A stretch of 64,000 nt of DNA. Source: Mycobacterium sp. ITM-2016-00316. GTDB lineage: Bacteria > Actinomycetota > Actinomycetes > Mycobacteriales > Mycobacteriaceae. The notes under the pieces were generated by a model. That model worked only from the letters and a program-made list of their open reading frames with translations. It did not search any database and was not told the origin of the DNA. Shown piece by piece: positions 24,621 through 34,183 of the stretch (positions are counted from its first letter, which is position 1; every line of letters starts with the position of its first letter). Position numbers and translations under genes: made by a program. The stretch is taken from assembly GCF_002968335.2 (NCBI RefSeq), contig NZ_CP134398.1, positions 1,612,001 to 1,676,000 of the forward strand. The letters run 5' to 3'.

Positions 24621-24656
24621 TGTAGTGATCGCTACGGTAATGTAGCGATCACTACA
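24621..24656. promoter_or_regulatory. double-palindrome operator of the aromatic divergon
   Basis: A perfect inverted repeat with 15-bp arms (24621-24635, 24642-24656) and spacer GGTAAT. Each arm is itself a near-palindrome GTAGYGATCRCTAC, so the element is two operator copies with centres 20 bp (two helical turns) apart. It lies 22 bases before the TetR ATG and 49 bases from mhpA. Paired TetR dimers repressing both directions is the natural reading. Confidence 0.8.
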
Positions 24657-24677
24657 GAGTCAAGAGGTAGGGAGAAG

Positions 24678-25310
24678 ATGGCCACGCCAGACAAGCCCAA
24701 GCGTCGCCCGCGACGAGCGGATGGCGAGTTGTCCCGCAACCGAATTCTCGACGCGGCCACCGAGATCGCGGCCGAGCGCGGCTACGAGGGAACCAGCATC
24801 GGTGCGGTGAGCGCCAAGTGCGGACTGCCGGCCAGTTCGATCTACTGGCACTTCAAGGACAAGGACGACCTGATTGCGGCTGTGATCGAACGCAGCTTCG
24901 AGCACTGGCTGAAGGTGTGGCAGCTGCCCGAGGACGTCGTGGCTCGGGAACGCCTGATGGAGGTCGCGGTGGGCACGGCCAAGGCGGTGATGGACTCACC
25001 GGACTTCCTTCGCCTCGGCCTCATGCTCGCGCTGGAGCGCCGGCCGGTGGAACCGCGGGCGCGCGCGAGGTTCATCCAGGTTCGCGAGCAGGCGCACGAA
25101 GCGCTGTCGACGAGCCTTCGGGAACTGGCGCTAGGGCTGTCCGAGGCGCAGGTCGATCAATTGGCGACCTACGCCATCGCCGGTGCTGACGGCCTGTTCA
25201 TTGCCAAGGAGATCGGCGGTGACACCGTGGATCTGGTGTCCTTGTTCACCCTTCACGGCAACGCGCTGTACGAAACGGCCATGCGAATGATCGAAGAGAA
25301 CGAGCGGTGA
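24678..25310 (+). CDS. TetR-family regulator of the aromatic divergon
   Basis: A 210-residue TetR protein. A basic tail (KPKRRPRRADGE) precedes the helix-turn-helix (ILDAATEIAAERGYEGTS to SSIYWHFKDKDDLIAAVI). The ATG at 24678 follows AGGGAGAAG. The stop overlaps the hydratase start, so regulator and catabolic genes share a transcript. The large operator just upstream indicates autorepression and control of mhpA. The inducer is probably the aromatic acid or a ring-cleavage product (inference). E. coli uses an IclR-type MhpR, so the regulator class differs. Confidence 0.92.
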   Translation: MATPDKPKRRPRRADGELSRNRILDAATEIAAERGYEGTSIGAVSAKCGLPASSIYWHFKDKDDLIAAVIERSFEHWLKVWQLPEDVVARERLMEVAVGTAKAVMDSPDFLRLGLMLALERRPVEPRARARFIQVREQAHEALSTSLRELALGLSEAQVDQLATYAIAGADGLFIAKEIGGDTVDLVSLFTLHGNALYETAMRMIEENER

Positions 25311-26098
25311 TGACCCTGACCCGCGACCAGATTGAGCAAGCCGCCGACTTGCTCGCGGTGGCTCATGCCGACGTGACCCCGATCGGTCAGCTGACGCAAC
25401 GCTATCCCGGGATGGACCTCGCCGACGCTTACGCGATTCAGCAGCTGAACCTGGCCCGTCGACTGGCAACCGGCCGAACCTTGTTGGGGCACAAGATCGG
25501 GCTGACGTCCACACCGATGCAGAATCTGCTCGGTGTCGACGAACCCGACTTCGGATACATCCTCGACAGCATGGTGGTGCCCAACGGAGCCGCCGTGCGG
25601 TGCGGACAGTTCTGCGCACCCCGCGTCGAGCCCGAAGTCGCCTTCCTCCTTCGTGAACCGCTGTGCGGGCCGGAGGTGACCATCGACGATGTGCGGACCG
25701 CGACCGAGGCGGTCGCAGTAGCGCTCGAAGTCGTGGACAGTCGCATCGCCGACTGGAAGCTGACGCTGCGCGACACCGTCGCGGACAACGCCAGCTCCGG
25801 TGCGGTGGTCCTGGGTGACTGGGTGCCCTACAGCCGGGACGTCGAACTCGCTGCTGCCCGAGCGTCATTGTGGCTCAACGGGACCGAGGCTGACTCCGGT
25901 TCGGGTTCGGCGGTACTCGGTGACCCGGCAGCGGCGGTGGCCTGGCTGGCCAACGCGCTCGCCCCATTCGGCACGAAACTGTCACCCGGCCAATTCGTCA
26001 TGTCGGGCTCGTTCACCACCGCCGCGTTCGTCCACCCCGGAGATACCGCGACGGCCACCATCAGCGGCCTGGGCACCGTGTCGCTGGCATTTACCTGA
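25310..26098 (+). CDS. mhpD: 2-keto-4-pentenoate hydratase (MhpD)
   Basis: A hydratase of about 262 residues that adds water to 2-hydroxypenta-2,4-dienoate giving 4-hydroxy-2-oxovalerate. It is a fumarylacetoacetate-hydrolase-fold protein: [12 protein letters not shown] (residues 58-69), [11 protein letters not shown] (metal-binding Glu pair) and [14 protein letters not shown]. The start is ATG 25310 (overlapping the regulator stop, TGATG) or GTG 25307. It is followed after 8 bases by the acetaldehyde dehydrogenase gene, and hydratase, dehydrogenase and aldolase form the full lower meta-pathway. Confidence 0.94.
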   Translation: MTLTRDQIEQAADLLAVAHADVTPIGQLTQRYPGMDLADAYAIQQLNLARRLATGRTLLGHKIGLTSTPMQNLLGVDEPDFGYILDSMVVPNGAAVRCGQFCAPRVEPEVAFLLREPLCGPEVTIDDVRTATEAVAVALEVVDSRIADWKLTLRDTVADNASSGAVVLGDWVPYSRDVELAAARASLWLNGTEADSGSGSAVLGDPAAAVAWLANALAPFGTKLSPGQFVMSGSFTTAAFVHPGDTATATISGLGTVSLAFT

Positions 26099-26106
26099 GG
26101 AAAAGC

Positions 26107-27063
26107 ATGGAACCGCAACAAGAGTGGCCGGTTGCCATCATCGGCTCGGGCAACATCGGCACCGACCTGATGATCAAGATCCTACGCAGCGACGGCCCAC
26201 TGACGATGGGCGCGATGGTCGGCATCGACCCGGAATCCGACGGGCTCGCTCGAGCCCAACGGATGGGTGCCGCCATCACGGCCGACGGAATCGACGGCCT
26301 GCTTGCGATGCCGAACTTCGGCGACATCAAGCTGGTCTTCGACGCCACCTCCGCCGGCGCACACCGGGCGAACTGGGCCACACTCAAGGACACCGGGGTG
26401 CGCGTCCTCGATCTGACCCCGGCCGCCATCGGGCCTTACTGTGTGCCGGTAGTCAACCTCGATGACCACCTCGACGCCCCGAACCTCAACATGGTGACCT
26501 GTGGTGGACAAGCCACGGTGCCGATCGTTGCCGCGGTTGCACAGGTGGGCATCGTGTCCTATGCCGAGATCGTCTCGTCGATCTCGGCGAAGTCCGCCGG
26601 TCCGGGGACTCGGGCCAGCATCGACGAGTTCACCGAGACCACTGCCGCCGCACTGCAGGCCGTCGGGGGAGCGCAACGCGGGCGGGCGCTGATGGTCCTC
26701 AATCCCGCCGACCCGCCGGTGTTGATGCGCAACACCGTCTACTGCCTTGTCGACGGAGACGCCGACCACGGCGCGATCGAGCGGTCGGTCGAGGCGATGG
26801 TCGACCAGGTGCGAGCGTATGTTCCCGGCTACCGGCTCAAGCAGCGAGTGCAGTTCGAGACTTTTGCCGCCGACAGTCCGCTGTTCCTTCCGGAAACAGG
26901 GAAGTTCACCGGCACCCGGGTCACCGTGCTTCTCGAAGTCGCCGGCGCAGCCCACTATCTACCCGCATATGCCGGAAACCTCGACATCATGACGTCGGCA
27001 GCCAAAGCCACCGCCGAGCGGATCGCCCTGCACGCCAGCCGAACTGCCGGAGCCCGGTCATGA
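26107..27063 (+). CDS. mhpF: acetaldehyde dehydrogenase, acylating (MhpF)
   Basis: A 318-residue CoA-acylating acetaldehyde dehydrogenase converting acetaldehyde, NAD+ and CoA to acetyl-CoA. The NAD loop is [12 protein letters not shown] (residues 9-20) and the thiohemiacetal Cys132 is in [11 protein letters not shown]. The ATG has GAGGAAAAG upstream. Its stop overlaps the aldolase start by 4 bases; the two enzymes form a substrate-channelling complex in known systems (e.g. DmpFG, HsaFG). All catalytic elements are present. Confidence 0.96.
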   Translation: MEPQQEWPVAIIGSGNIGTDLMIKILRSDGPLTMGAMVGIDPESDGLARAQRMGAAITADGIDGLLAMPNFGDIKLVFDATSAGAHRANWATLKDTGVRVLDLTPAAIGPYCVPVVNLDDHLDAPNLNMVTCGGQATVPIVAAVAQVGIVSYAEIVSSISAKSAGPGTRASIDEFTETTAAALQAVGGAQRGRALMVLNPADPPVLMRNTVYCLVDGDADHGAIERSVEAMVDQVRAYVPGYRLKQRVQFETFAADSPLFLPETGKFTGTRVTVLLEVAGAAHYLPAYAGNLDIMTSAAKATAERIALHASRTAGARS

Positions 27064-28079
27064 CGCACGATCTGTACATCAGCGATGTCACGCTGCGTGA
27101 CGGGATGCATGCCGTTCGTCACCAGTACGGCATCGAGCAGGTCAAAGGCATCGCCACCGCTCTGGATGACGCCGGGGTGGATTCCGTCGAGGTCGCCCAC
27201 GGCGACGGACTCGCCGGCTCGACGTGCAATTACGGCTTCGGTGCGCATACCGACCTGGAATGGATCGAAGCCGTTGCCGGAGTGGTCAAGCGCGCCAGGG
27301 TGGCAACATTGCTGTTACCGGGAATCGGCACCGTCAGAAACCTCATAGATGCCCACCGGGCCGGTGCGAGCGTGGTTCGGGTGGCTACCCATTGCACCGA
27401 AGCCGACATCTCCGCCGGACACCTTGCCGCCGCACGCGAACTCGGCATGGACGCCGTCGGATTCCTGATGATGAGCCACCTGACCACCCCCGACGAGCTG
27501 GCCGGGCAGGCCACGTTGATGGAGGGCTACGGCGCAACCTGTGTCTATGTTGTCGACTCCGGCGGCGCGATGACGATGCGTGACGTAGCCGAGCGGGTCG
27601 ATGCGTTGCGCCAAAGCCTCTCGCCGACAACTGAGGTCGGCATTCATGCCCACCACAATCTGTCGCTGGGGGTGGCGAACTCGATCGTCGCGGTGCAGTG
27701 CGGTGCCAACCGAGTCGACGCCTCGCTGGCCGGGATGGGCGCCGGTGCGGGCAATGCGCCGTTGGAGGTGTTCATCGCCGCCGCCAGCCGCATGGGCTGG
27801 CATCATGGCTGCGACCTGCACGCTCTCGAGGACGCCGCCGACGACCTGGTCCGACCCTTGCAGGACAGACCGGTCCGGGTGGACCGCGAGACCCTGACGC
27901 TGGGCTACGCCGGCGTCTACTCGAGTTTCCTGCGTCACGCGGAGGCGGCTGCGGAACGCTACGACATCGACGCGCGCACACTGCTAGAGGAGGCCGGCCG
28001 CCGCGGGATGGTCGGTGGCCAGGAGGACCTGCTTGTCGACATCGCACTCGACCTCACCAGCGGTGAAGCGGTGCGGTGA
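27060..28079 (+). CDS. mhpE: 4-hydroxy-2-oxovalerate aldolase (MhpE)
   Basis: A 339-residue DRE-TIM metallolyase that splits 4-hydroxy-2-oxovalerate into pyruvate and acetaldehyde. Signatures are [16 protein letters not shown] (Arg-Asp base pair), the metal-binding [15 protein letters not shown] and a C-terminal helical domain that docks on the dehydrogenase. The ATG overlaps the dehydrogenase stop (ATGA). It completes the pathway to pyruvate and acetyl-CoA. No clear terminator hairpin follows in the 72-base gap to the next gene. Confidence 0.96.
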   Translation: MTHDLYISDVTLRDGMHAVRHQYGIEQVKGIATALDDAGVDSVEVAHGDGLAGSTCNYGFGAHTDLEWIEAVAGVVKRARVATLLLPGIGTVRNLIDAHRAGASVVRVATHCTEADISAGHLAAARELGMDAVGFLMMSHLTTPDELAGQATLMEGYGATCVYVVDSGGAMTMRDVAERVDALRQSLSPTTEVGIHAHHNLSLGVANSIVAVQCGANRVDASLAGMGAGAGNAPLEVFIAAASRMGWHHGCDLHALEDAADDLVRPLQDRPVRVDRETLTLGYAGVYSSFLRHAEAAAERYDIDARTLLEEAGRRGMVGGQEDLLVDIALDLTSGEAVR

Positions 28080-28151
28080 CCTCTCGACCGTGCTCTCTGA
28101 CACACCACGACCGGCTCACGTCAACCCTGAAGTGGTTGTGCCGCAACCGAC

Positions 28152-29024
28152 TCAGCTGCGCGCGACGATCACCGGAACCCGAGCCGCCTGGACGACGGCG
28201 GAACTGACCGAGCCCAGTAGGGTACTTGCCACCGCGCCGTAGCCGCGACTGCCGACGACGAGCAATTGTGCCGTCTCCGCCTGTTCGACGAGGTGGCGCG
28301 CGGGCTGGTCCAGCACGACGACGCGACGGACCGCCACGTCGGGGTGGCGCTTCTGCCAGTCCACCAACTCGGCGGAAACTTCTCGTTCGATGTCCGGTCG
28401 CAGGTCATCCCAGTCGAATCGGGGGAGCTCCCAGGCACCCGGTGACCACCAGGCGTGCAGCACAACGAGTTCCACCCGACGCCGCTGCGCCTCCTCGAAG
28501 GCCAGCGCGATGGCAGACGTGGATGCGGCGGAGCTATCGAAGCCCAGCACGACCGGATCCTTCGAGTCATGCGGCGGCAGGTAGTCGTCATGGGTCACGG
28601 TGACGGGGCAATGGGCCCGGTGCACCAGTGCGGTGCTGACCGAGCCGAGCAAGGTTCGCGACAAGGCCCCCCGCCCGCGATTTCCCACCACCACCATGCC
28701 GGCGTGCTTGGAGCGTTCGACAAGGCTGGCCGCCGGTGCGGCCGAGCTGAATGCTGTCGTGACCCGGACGGCGCCGTGGGTGGTCTCCGTGGCGATCTTT
28801 TCGGCGTCTTCGAGAATCCGCGCGCCGAGTTCCTGCTGCCAGTCTAGCAATCCGTCCGGCGGCGGCAGCACCGGCCAGGTGCCGAGGATCGGCGCAACCG
28901 CGTGGACGATCGTCAACGCCGAGTCGTGAAGGGCGGCTTCGGTGGCCGCCCAGCGCAGCGCCGTCTCCGATGACGGGGACCCGTCGACACCCACCAGGAT
29001 GCCCGCGTCCAATGATCCGCCCAT
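28152..29024 (-). CDS. tandem-domain universal stress protein
   Basis: A 290-residue protein of two USP domains. Domain one starts [15 protein letters not shown] and has the ATP loop [20 protein letters not shown]; domain two starts [15 protein letters not shown] and ends [21 protein letters not shown]. Both retain G-x2-G-x9-G(S/T) nucleotide-binding patterns. Tandem USPs of this type are common members of the mycobacterial DosR regulon. A weak DosR-like box lies 90 bases upstream. A second USP gene stands at 29991 on the other side of devR. Confidence 0.93.
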   Translation of the reverse strand: MGGSLDAGILVGVDGSPSSETALRWAATEAALHDSALTIVHAVAPILGTWPVLPPPDGLLDWQQELGARILEDAEKIATETTHGAVRVTTAFSSAAPAASLVERSKHAGMVVVGNRGRGALSRTLLGSVSTALVHRAHCPVTVTHDDYLPPHDSKDPVVLGFDSSAASTSAIALAFEEAQRRRVELVVLHAWWSPGAWELPRFDWDDLRPDIEREVSAELVDWQKRHPDVAVRRVVVLDQPARHLVEQAETAQLLVVGSRGYGAVASTLLGSVSSAVVQAARVPVIVARS

Positions 29025-29113
29025 GATCGGTCGATCCCTTCGCCAGGATGGGCCGCGCCGCCCATCCGGGCGCCCGGCACTGCCAACCTATGACGCGCCG
29101 CCGCCCGAGGGAA

Positions 29114-29127
29114 GGGTCATTCGGCCT
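29114..29127 (-). promoter_or_regulatory. weak DosR-like box before the USP gene
   Basis: GGGTCATTCGGCCT fits 9 of 14 positions of the core GGGACTWWAGTCCC. It lies inside the 127-base gap between devR and the USP gene, correctly placed to control the latter. Weak by itself. Confidence 0.25.
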
Positions 29128-29151
29128 CGAACGCCGCTGGATCCCGGCCGA

Positions 29152-29799
29152 TCACTCGGCCAGGCGCGATGGCTGGTTCAGTCGGGAAACGAACGCGGCC
29201 GCCTGTGCCCGCCGCTCCATCCCGAGTTTGGCCAGCAGCCGGGACACGTAGTTCTTGATCGTCTTCTCCGCGAGGAACATCCGGGCGGCAATCTGCTTGT
29301 TGGTCAGGCCTTCGCCGATCAGTGCGAGCAATGTTCGCTCCTGGGCGGTCAACCCGGAGAGCGGATCGGAGTGTTCGGCCGACTCGCGCAACTTGGCCAT
29401 CAACGCCGCGGCGGCGCGATTGTCGAGCAGTGACCGACCGGCGCCGACGTCCTTGATCGCGCGGGCGAGCTCCATGCCCTTGATGTCCTTGACCACGTAG
29501 CCGCTGGCCCCGGCGAGGATGGCATCGAGCATGGCCTCCTCGGACGTGAACGAGGTGAGCATGAGGCAGCGGAGGTCGGGCATCCGGGCGAGCAGGTCAC
29601 GACACAGTTCGACACCGTTGCCGTCCGGCAACCGCACGTCCAGCACTGCCACGTCCGGCCTCAGGGCGGGGATCTGCGCCAACGCATGAGAGACCGAACC
29701 GGCCTCGCCGATGACCTGGAGTTCGGGGTCGGTGCTGAGCAGGTCGATCAGTCCGCGTCTGACCAGTTCGTGGTCATCGACGAGAAACACAGTCACCAT
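29152..29799 (-). CDS. devR: response regulator DevR (DosR)
   Basis: A 215-residue NarL/FixJ-type response regulator almost superimposable on mycobacterial DevR/DosR (217 residues). The receiver has the acidic pair Asp8-Asp9, the phosphoacceptor Asp54 ([11 protein letters not shown]) and Lys in GYVVKDIKG. The C-terminal LuxR helix-turn-helix [20 protein letters not shown] matches DosR in its DNA-reading helix. It activates the hypoxia/NO/CO dormancy regulon. Start ATG 29799. Unlike the M. tuberculosis USP-devR-devS operon, its kinase gene devS lies 5.4 kb away with USP, dehydrogenase, SulP and nitroreductase genes between. Confidence 0.95.
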   Translation of the reverse strand: MVTVFLVDDHELVRRGLIDLLSTDPELQVIGEAGSVSHALAQIPALRPDVAVLDVRLPDGNGVELCRDLLARMPDLRCLMLTSFTSEEAMLDAILAGASGYVVKDIKGMELARAIKDVGAGRSLLDNRAAAALMAKLRESAEHSDPLSGLTAQERTLLALIGEGLTNKQIAARMFLAEKTIKNYVSRLLAKLGMERRAQAAAFVSRLNQPSRLAE

Positions 29800-29899
29800 G
29801 GCTGTCCAACCCTCCCGCAGCCGACCGCGGGCGGGTGACCATTGTGCTGCGGGCGGAGTCTGCGGCGACCACGTTGCCATGTGGCAGCCGCGCCACAGT

Positions 29900-29915
29900 A
29901 GGGCCCTTTGGCACC
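29900..29915 (+). promoter_or_regulatory. candidate DosR-like box before the USP gene
   Basis: AGGGCCCTTTGGCACC lies 75 bases before the USP ATG at 29991, in the gap shared with devR. It fits the GGG-C-TT-G-C-C pattern only partly (9 of 14 core positions). Confidence 0.3.
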
Positions 29916-29990
29916 TCGGCGGTGACCAACGCCTCCAGATCGCCCGGCTGCACCCGCAATATCGTCGTGCCGAGAGGTAAGGAGATCGAC

Positions 29991-30887
29991 ATGAAATCAT
30001 CCGGTGTACCGGCGGGTCCCTATGGGGTCGTCGTGGGAGTGGACGGCTCGACGGCTTCACTGGCCGCGCTGGAGTGGGCGGCGCGTGATGCGGATCTGCG
30101 CGACCTCCCGCTCACCCTCGTCCACGTGCTGGCTCAGGTGGACGCCGCGGCCTGGATCGACGTACCCATCCCCGAGGACTTCCTCGAAATGCGGGATCGG
30201 CGAGGTGAGGAGATCATGCGCGATGCCGTCGACGCGGCGGCACAGCGGATTTCCGATGAATCACGCGTCCCCATCCGCCAGTGCATGGTCGAGGGTCGTG
30301 CCGCCGGGACGCTGGTGGACATGTCCAAGGACGCCCAGATGGTCGTGGTGGGATGTCGGGGGCTCGGCAAGATCGAGGGTCTGGTTCTCGGCTCGGTGAG
30401 CGCAGGCCTGTTGCATCACGCCCACGGCCCGGTTGCCGTTGTCCACGAGGACTTTTCGGCGTCGTCCCGTCCAGCCGACGCGCCCGTGGTGGTGGGCGTC
30501 GACGGCTCACCTGCTTCAGAACTCGCCGTCGAGGTCGCCTTCGACGAGGCGTCCCGGCGGGGTGTCGGGCTGATCGCCGTGCATGCGTGGCTCGACCGCA
30601 GCGCGACCGTACCGGGACTGTACTGGGAGGATTTCCGCGTCGATGCCCAGGAGACCCTCGCCGAGCGGCTCGCCGGCTGGTCGGAGCGTTATCCCGACGT
30701 CGCTGTCGAGCGCACTGCGGTGGAGAGCAAGCCGGCCGAGCAGCTCATCGCGCTGTCGGAGTCGGCTCAGCTGGTGGTCGTCGGCAGCCATGGGCGCGGC
30801 GGGTTTGCCGGCCTGCTGCTCGGTTCGGTGGGTTCGGCGGTGGCGCACGGAGCGCGCAGTGCCGTGATCGTGGTCCGTCCGCGGTGA
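29991..30887 (+). CDS. tandem-domain universal stress protein
   Basis: A 298-residue two-domain USP. Domain one starts [15 protein letters not shown] and has the ATP loop [20 protein letters not shown]; domain two starts [15 protein letters not shown] and ends [22 protein letters not shown]. The ATG at 29991 follows AAGGAG at 6-base spacing. Divergent from devR across a 191-base gap, where M. tuberculosis has USP Rv3134c upstream of devR on the same strand. It probably belongs to the DosR regulon and binds ATP under stress (family knowledge). Confidence 0.94.
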   Translation: MKSSGVPAGPYGVVVGVDGSTASLAALEWAARDADLRDLPLTLVHVLAQVDAAAWIDVPIPEDFLEMRDRRGEEIMRDAVDAAAQRISDESRVPIRQCMVEGRAAGTLVDMSKDAQMVVVGCRGLGKIEGLVLGSVSAGLLHHAHGPVAVVHEDFSASSRPADAPVVVGVDGSPASELAVEVAFDEASRRGVGLIAVHAWLDRSATVPGLYWEDFRVDAQETLAERLAGWSERYPDVAVERTAVESKPAEQLIALSESAQLVVVGSHGRGGFAGLLLGSVGSAVAHGARSAVIVVRPR

Positions 30888-30913
30888 CGGGCATCCCGGC
30901 GGTCGACGGGCCC

Positions 30914-31918
30914 TCACGGTAGGAGCACCGCAGCCCCCGCGATACGCCCCGACTTGAGGTCATTCAGTGCCCGGTCGGCGTGATCGAGCGCGTAGGGAAG
31001 TGCGGTGACCTCGATACGGTGCTGACCGGCGAACGCCAGGAACTCTCGAGCGTCTGCGCGCGTGTTCGACGACACCGACCGGATCTGTCGTTCCTGGAAC
31101 AGATGACGTTGATAGTTCAGGGCGGGCACGTCGCTGAGATGGATGCCGGCGATCGCCAGGGTGCCGCCGCGGTCGAGACCCTCGAGCGCGGGCGGCACCA
31201 GGTCACCGACCGGTGCGAACAGAATGGCGGCGTCGAGCGGCAACGGCGGTGGGTCGGCGGCTGCCTGTGCGGACGCCGCGCCCAGTGCGAGGGCCAGTTC
31301 GCGCGCCTGCCGGCCCCGGGTCATGACATGCACCTCTGCCCCCTGGGCGAGGGCAACCTGAGCGGTGATGTGGGCGCTGCCGCCGAAACCGTAGATGCCG
31401 AGCCGGCCGCCGGGCGGAAGCTGCGCCCGCAGCAGCGACCGGTAGCCGATGATGCCCGCACACAACAGCGGGGCGAGTTCGGCGTCCGAGTAGCCGGACG
31501 GTAGCGGATGCACGTAATCGGCTGGTGCGGTGAGGAATTCGGCATATCCGCCGTCGGCGTCCCATCCCGTGTAGCGCGAGTCCGGGCAGAGGTTCTCGGC
31601 ACCGCGCACGCAGAAACGACAGCGCCCACAGGTGTGTCGGAGCCATGCGACGCCCACCCGGTCGCCGACGGCGATACCCGGCCCGACGCCGGTGCCGATC
31701 CCGACGACCTCGCCGACCACCTCGTGCCCGGGAGTGACGTGTGGTCGGTGTACCGGTAGGTCGCCCTCGGTGACGTGCAGGTCCGTGCGGCACACCCCGC
31801 ACGCCGTCACGGCGACCAGCACCTCGTCCTCGCCGGGTTCTGTGACCGTGGTGGTGACGTAGTCAAGGGGACGTGTAATGAGCGGGCCCGGAGAGGTAAC
31901 CCGCCATGCCGACATCAT
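30914..31918 (-). CDS. zinc-dependent alcohol dehydrogenase
   Basis: A medium-chain zinc alcohol dehydrogenase of about 334 residues. Catalytic zinc ligands are in [10 protein letters not shown] and GHEVVGEV; the structural zinc site is [15 protein letters not shown] (C-x2-C-x2-C-x7-C). The Rossmann loop is [16 protein letters not shown]. It belongs to the alcohol dehydrogenase subgroup found in mycobacterial dormancy clusters (AdhA-like). ATG 31918/31915 gives the usual MSAWRV N-terminus; ATG 31948 would add ten residues. A DosR-like box lies about 75 bases upstream. Likely role: reductive disposal of aldehydes with NAD(P)H in hypoxia (inference). Confidence 0.9.
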   Translation of the reverse strand: MMSAWRVTSPGPLITRPLDYVTTTVTEPGEDEVLVAVTACGVCRTDLHVTEGDLPVHRPHVTPGHEVVGEVVGIGTGVGPGIAVGDRVGVAWLRHTCGRCRFCVRGAENLCPDSRYTGWDADGGYAEFLTAPADYVHPLPSGYSDAELAPLLCAGIIGYRSLLRAQLPPGGRLGIYGFGGSAHITAQVALAQGAEVHVMTRGRQARELALALGAASAQAAADPPPLPLDAAILFAPVGDLVPPALEGLDRGGTLAIAGIHLSDVPALNYQRHLFQERQIRSVSSNTRADAREFLAFAGQHRIEVTALPYALDHADRALNDLKSGRIAGAAVLLP

Positions 31919-31989
31919 GTGTGTGCTCACCGGTCCATCGTCGGTCATGGCGGACTGCTTGGGATGAGGACGGCCGATTGACTGCCTCC

Positions 31990-32009
31990 CGGGGTCTTTC
32001 GGCCCTAAG
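31990..32009. promoter_or_regulatory. candidate DosR box in a divergent promoter region
   Basis: GGGGTCTTTCGGCCCTAA matches the 20-base consensus TTSGGGACTWWAGTCCCSAA at about 14 positions. It sits in the 169-base gap between the alcohol dehydrogenase (-) and the three-helix-bundle/SulP genes (+) and could serve both. Confidence 0.55.
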
Positions 32010-32087
32010 CCGGACGGCCGTTCGCGGGTTACGTTTGTGCGCACATGCTTCACACAATGAGCAGTTTTGCTCGAAGGGGAGCCGACC

Positions 32088-32387
32088 GTGCTCAATCATG
32101 CCGTCCCGACAACGGGCCACATTCGTGCGATGGATCGGGACGAGTTGGGTGAAGTCATCGCCGAGGTGCAGGCCAAGTTCCCGGAACGGCCGCTGGAGGA
32201 AGTCGAGGATGTCGTACGCGGCGCCTACCGGCATCTGGCACGCACGGCGACGGTCACCGCACACCTGATTCCGTTGACGCTGAATCGGAGTATGCGCCTG
32301 ATGCGGATACAGCGGGATCGGCACCCTGCGGATCGCCCGCGCGAATTCCTGGTCCTGGCTGAGACGTCGACCTATATTTCCGGATGA
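32088..32387 (+). CDS. three-helix-bundle dimerisation domain protein
   Basis: A 99-residue small protein. The core [20 protein letters not shown] and [18 protein letters not shown] resembles the short mycobacterial three-helix-bundle dimerisation domain found near stress and transport genes. The GTG at 32088 is preceded by AAGGGGA at good spacing. Its stop overlaps the SulP start (ATGA), so it is translated together with the transporter and may be an accessory or regulator of it (inference). The C-terminal 35 residues are basic and unstructured-looking. Confidence 0.78.
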   Translation: MLNHAVPTTGHIRAMDRDELGEVIAEVQAKFPERPLEEVEDVVRGAYRHLARTATVTAHLIPLTLNRSMRLMRIQRDRHPADRPREFLVLAETSTYISG

Positions 32388-34099
32388 GCAGTCGCGGCGC
32401 CGGCTGGCGCCACTGGGCACCGGGCGTGGCCAACCTGCAGGGCTATCAACGGCAGTGGTTCCGGGGCGATCTGCAGGCGGGGTTGAGCGTCGCCGCCTAC
32501 CTGGTGCCGCAGAGCATGGCCTACGCCACCCTCGCCGGTCTCAGTCCCGCCGTGGGTTTGTGGACCGCACTGCCGGCGCTCCTCGTCTACGCCGTGCTCG
32601 GTTCCTCTCGGCAGCTGTCGATCGGTCCGGAATCGACCACCGCCCTGATGACATCGTCGGCGTTGGCGGTGGTGGTCGCCGACGGTGACCCGGCGCGCTA
32701 TATCGCCTGCGCGGCCGCGCTGACCCTGCTGGTCGGGCTGACCTGTTGCCTGGCAGGAGTTCTCCGACTCGGGTTCCTGGCCGGCCTGTTGTCGAAACCG
32801 GTTCTGGTGGGATACATGACCGGGATTGCGATCGCCATGGTGGTGAGCCAGTCGGGCACCCTGCTCGGGCTGGACCTCTCTCGCACCGACCTGGTGGGGC
32901 AGGCCCGCGAACTCCTCGCGGATATGGGCGACCTGCACTGGCCCACCGCGTTTCTGGGTGCCGGACTGCTCGTTTTCCTGCTGGCCGTCGATCGATGTGT
33001 ACCCCAGGTGCCGGGGCCGCTGATCGGTGTCCTCGGCGCCACGATCATCGTGTCCGTCTTCGCGCTGCACCAGCACGGTATCGACGTGGTCGGTGCGATC
33101 CCCTTGGGCATACCGGCACCGGGTCTACCGGAGATACCGCTGGAAACGCTGCGCGAACTCATCGTTCCCGCACTGGGAATCGCGATCGTGGCCTTCTCGG
33201 ACGACGTCCTGACCGCCCGGGGCTTCGCCGCCCGCGCCGGTGAGGACATCGATGCGAATGCCGAGTTGCGCGCCCTGGGGGTCGCCAATCTGGCGGTGGG
33301 GCTGGCCCGGGGATTCCCGGTGAGTTCCAGCGGAAGCCGCACCGCCCTCGGTGTGGCCGCGGGTGCACGCACACAGGTGCATTCGCTGGTGATCGTGGTC
33401 GTTGTCCTCGGCGTCGCGACCTGGGGGCGCGGTCTGGTCGCGGCTATTCCTTCCGTTGCCTTGGGAGCACTGGTCGTGTTCGCGGCGATCAAGCTGGTGA
33501 ATATCGCGGAATTCCGCCGGCTCGCTCGATTCCGGCGCAGCGAACTGCTTCTCGCGGTGGTGACAGCCGTCTGCGTGCCGGTGTTCGGAGTGCTCAACGG
33601 GGTGCTGGTGGCAGTCGCGCTGTCGATCCTGGAACTGATGCGGCGCATCGCCCGTGCCCACGACAGCGTGCAAGGCCTGGTGCCCGGCGTGGCCGGCATG
33701 CACGATATCGACGACTACCCGCAGGCCGAACTGGTGCCCGGACTCGTGGTGTATCGGTACGACGCGCCGCTGTGCTTTGCCAATGCCGACGACTTCCGCC
33801 GGCGTGCGATGGCCGCCGTCGACCGGTCACCGACGCCCGTGCGCTGGTTCGTCCTGAACGCCGAGGCCAACGTCGAAGTGGACCTGACTGCTCTGGACGC
33901 GCTGGACGGCATCCGGCAGGAATGCAACCGGCGGGGCATCGTCTTTGCGATGGCGCGGGTCAAACACGATCTGCGCGAGGCGTTGCGCGCCGCGGGCATG
34001 CTCGAACTGATCGGGTCTGACCATATCTACATGACGCTGCCGACTGCCGTGGCTGCCTACCGGCGGTGGTGCAGCGCGCAGCCGGGTCCCGAGCTTTAG
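32384..34099 (+). CDS. SulP-family inorganic anion transporter with STAS domain
   Basis: A 571-residue SLC26/SulP permease. About 12-14 transmembrane helices cover residues 25-420, including the family signature VPQSMAYATLAGLSPAVGLW; a cytoplasmic STAS domain covers residues 440-560. SulP proteins move sulfate, bicarbonate or other anions with protons or sodium. The start is coupled to the small protein upstream. Similar SulP genes occur in mycobacterial DosR-regulon clusters (Rv1739c-like). With the sulfide-oxidation locus 8 kb away, sulfate handling is a possible link but unproven. Confidence 0.94.
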   Translation: MSSRGAGWRHWAPGVANLQGYQRQWFRGDLQAGLSVAAYLVPQSMAYATLAGLSPAVGLWTALPALLVYAVLGSSRQLSIGPESTTALMTSSALAVVVADGDPARYIACAAALTLLVGLTCCLAGVLRLGFLAGLLSKPVLVGYMTGIAIAMVVSQSGTLLGLDLSRTDLVGQARELLADMGDLHWPTAFLGAGLLVFLLAVDRCVPQVPGPLIGVLGATIIVSVFALHQHGIDVVGAIPLGIPAPGLPEIPLETLRELIVPALGIAIVAFSDDVLTARGFAARAGEDIDANAELRALGVANLAVGLARGFPVSSSGSRTALGVAAGARTQVHSLVIVVVVLGVATWGRGLVAAIPSVALGALVVFAAIKLVNIAEFRRLARFRRSELLLAVVTAVCVPVFGVLNGVLVAVALSILELMRRIARAHDSVQGLVPGVAGMHDIDDYPQAELVPGLVVYRYDAPLCFANADDFRRRAMAAVDRSPTPVRWFVLNAEANVEVDLTALDALDGIRQECNRRGIVFAMARVKHDLREALRAAGMLELIGSDHIYMTLPTAVAAYRRWCSAQPGPEL

Positions 34100-34114
34100 G
34101 GACTTCGGACTCTG
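34095..34114 (+). promoter_or_regulatory. candidate DosR box before the Acg-like gene
   Basis: TTAGGGACTTCGGACTC overlaps the SulP stop and lies about 70 bases before the nitroreductase ATG. The left half-site GGGACTT is a perfect match to the consensus; the right half is degenerate. acg genes are classic DosR targets, which supports it. Confidence 0.5.
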
Positions 34115-34183
34115 TGTGTGACCCGAGGACGGCGCGATATTGAGATGACAACTTCGTGTTTCACCCCTGGAGCGTGGAAAGAG

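Noticed and set aside
26182..26955. 257-codon frame antisense to the acetaldehyde dehydrogenase gene
   Set aside because: Shadow of a gene with clear catalytic motifs and operon overlap on the plus strand.
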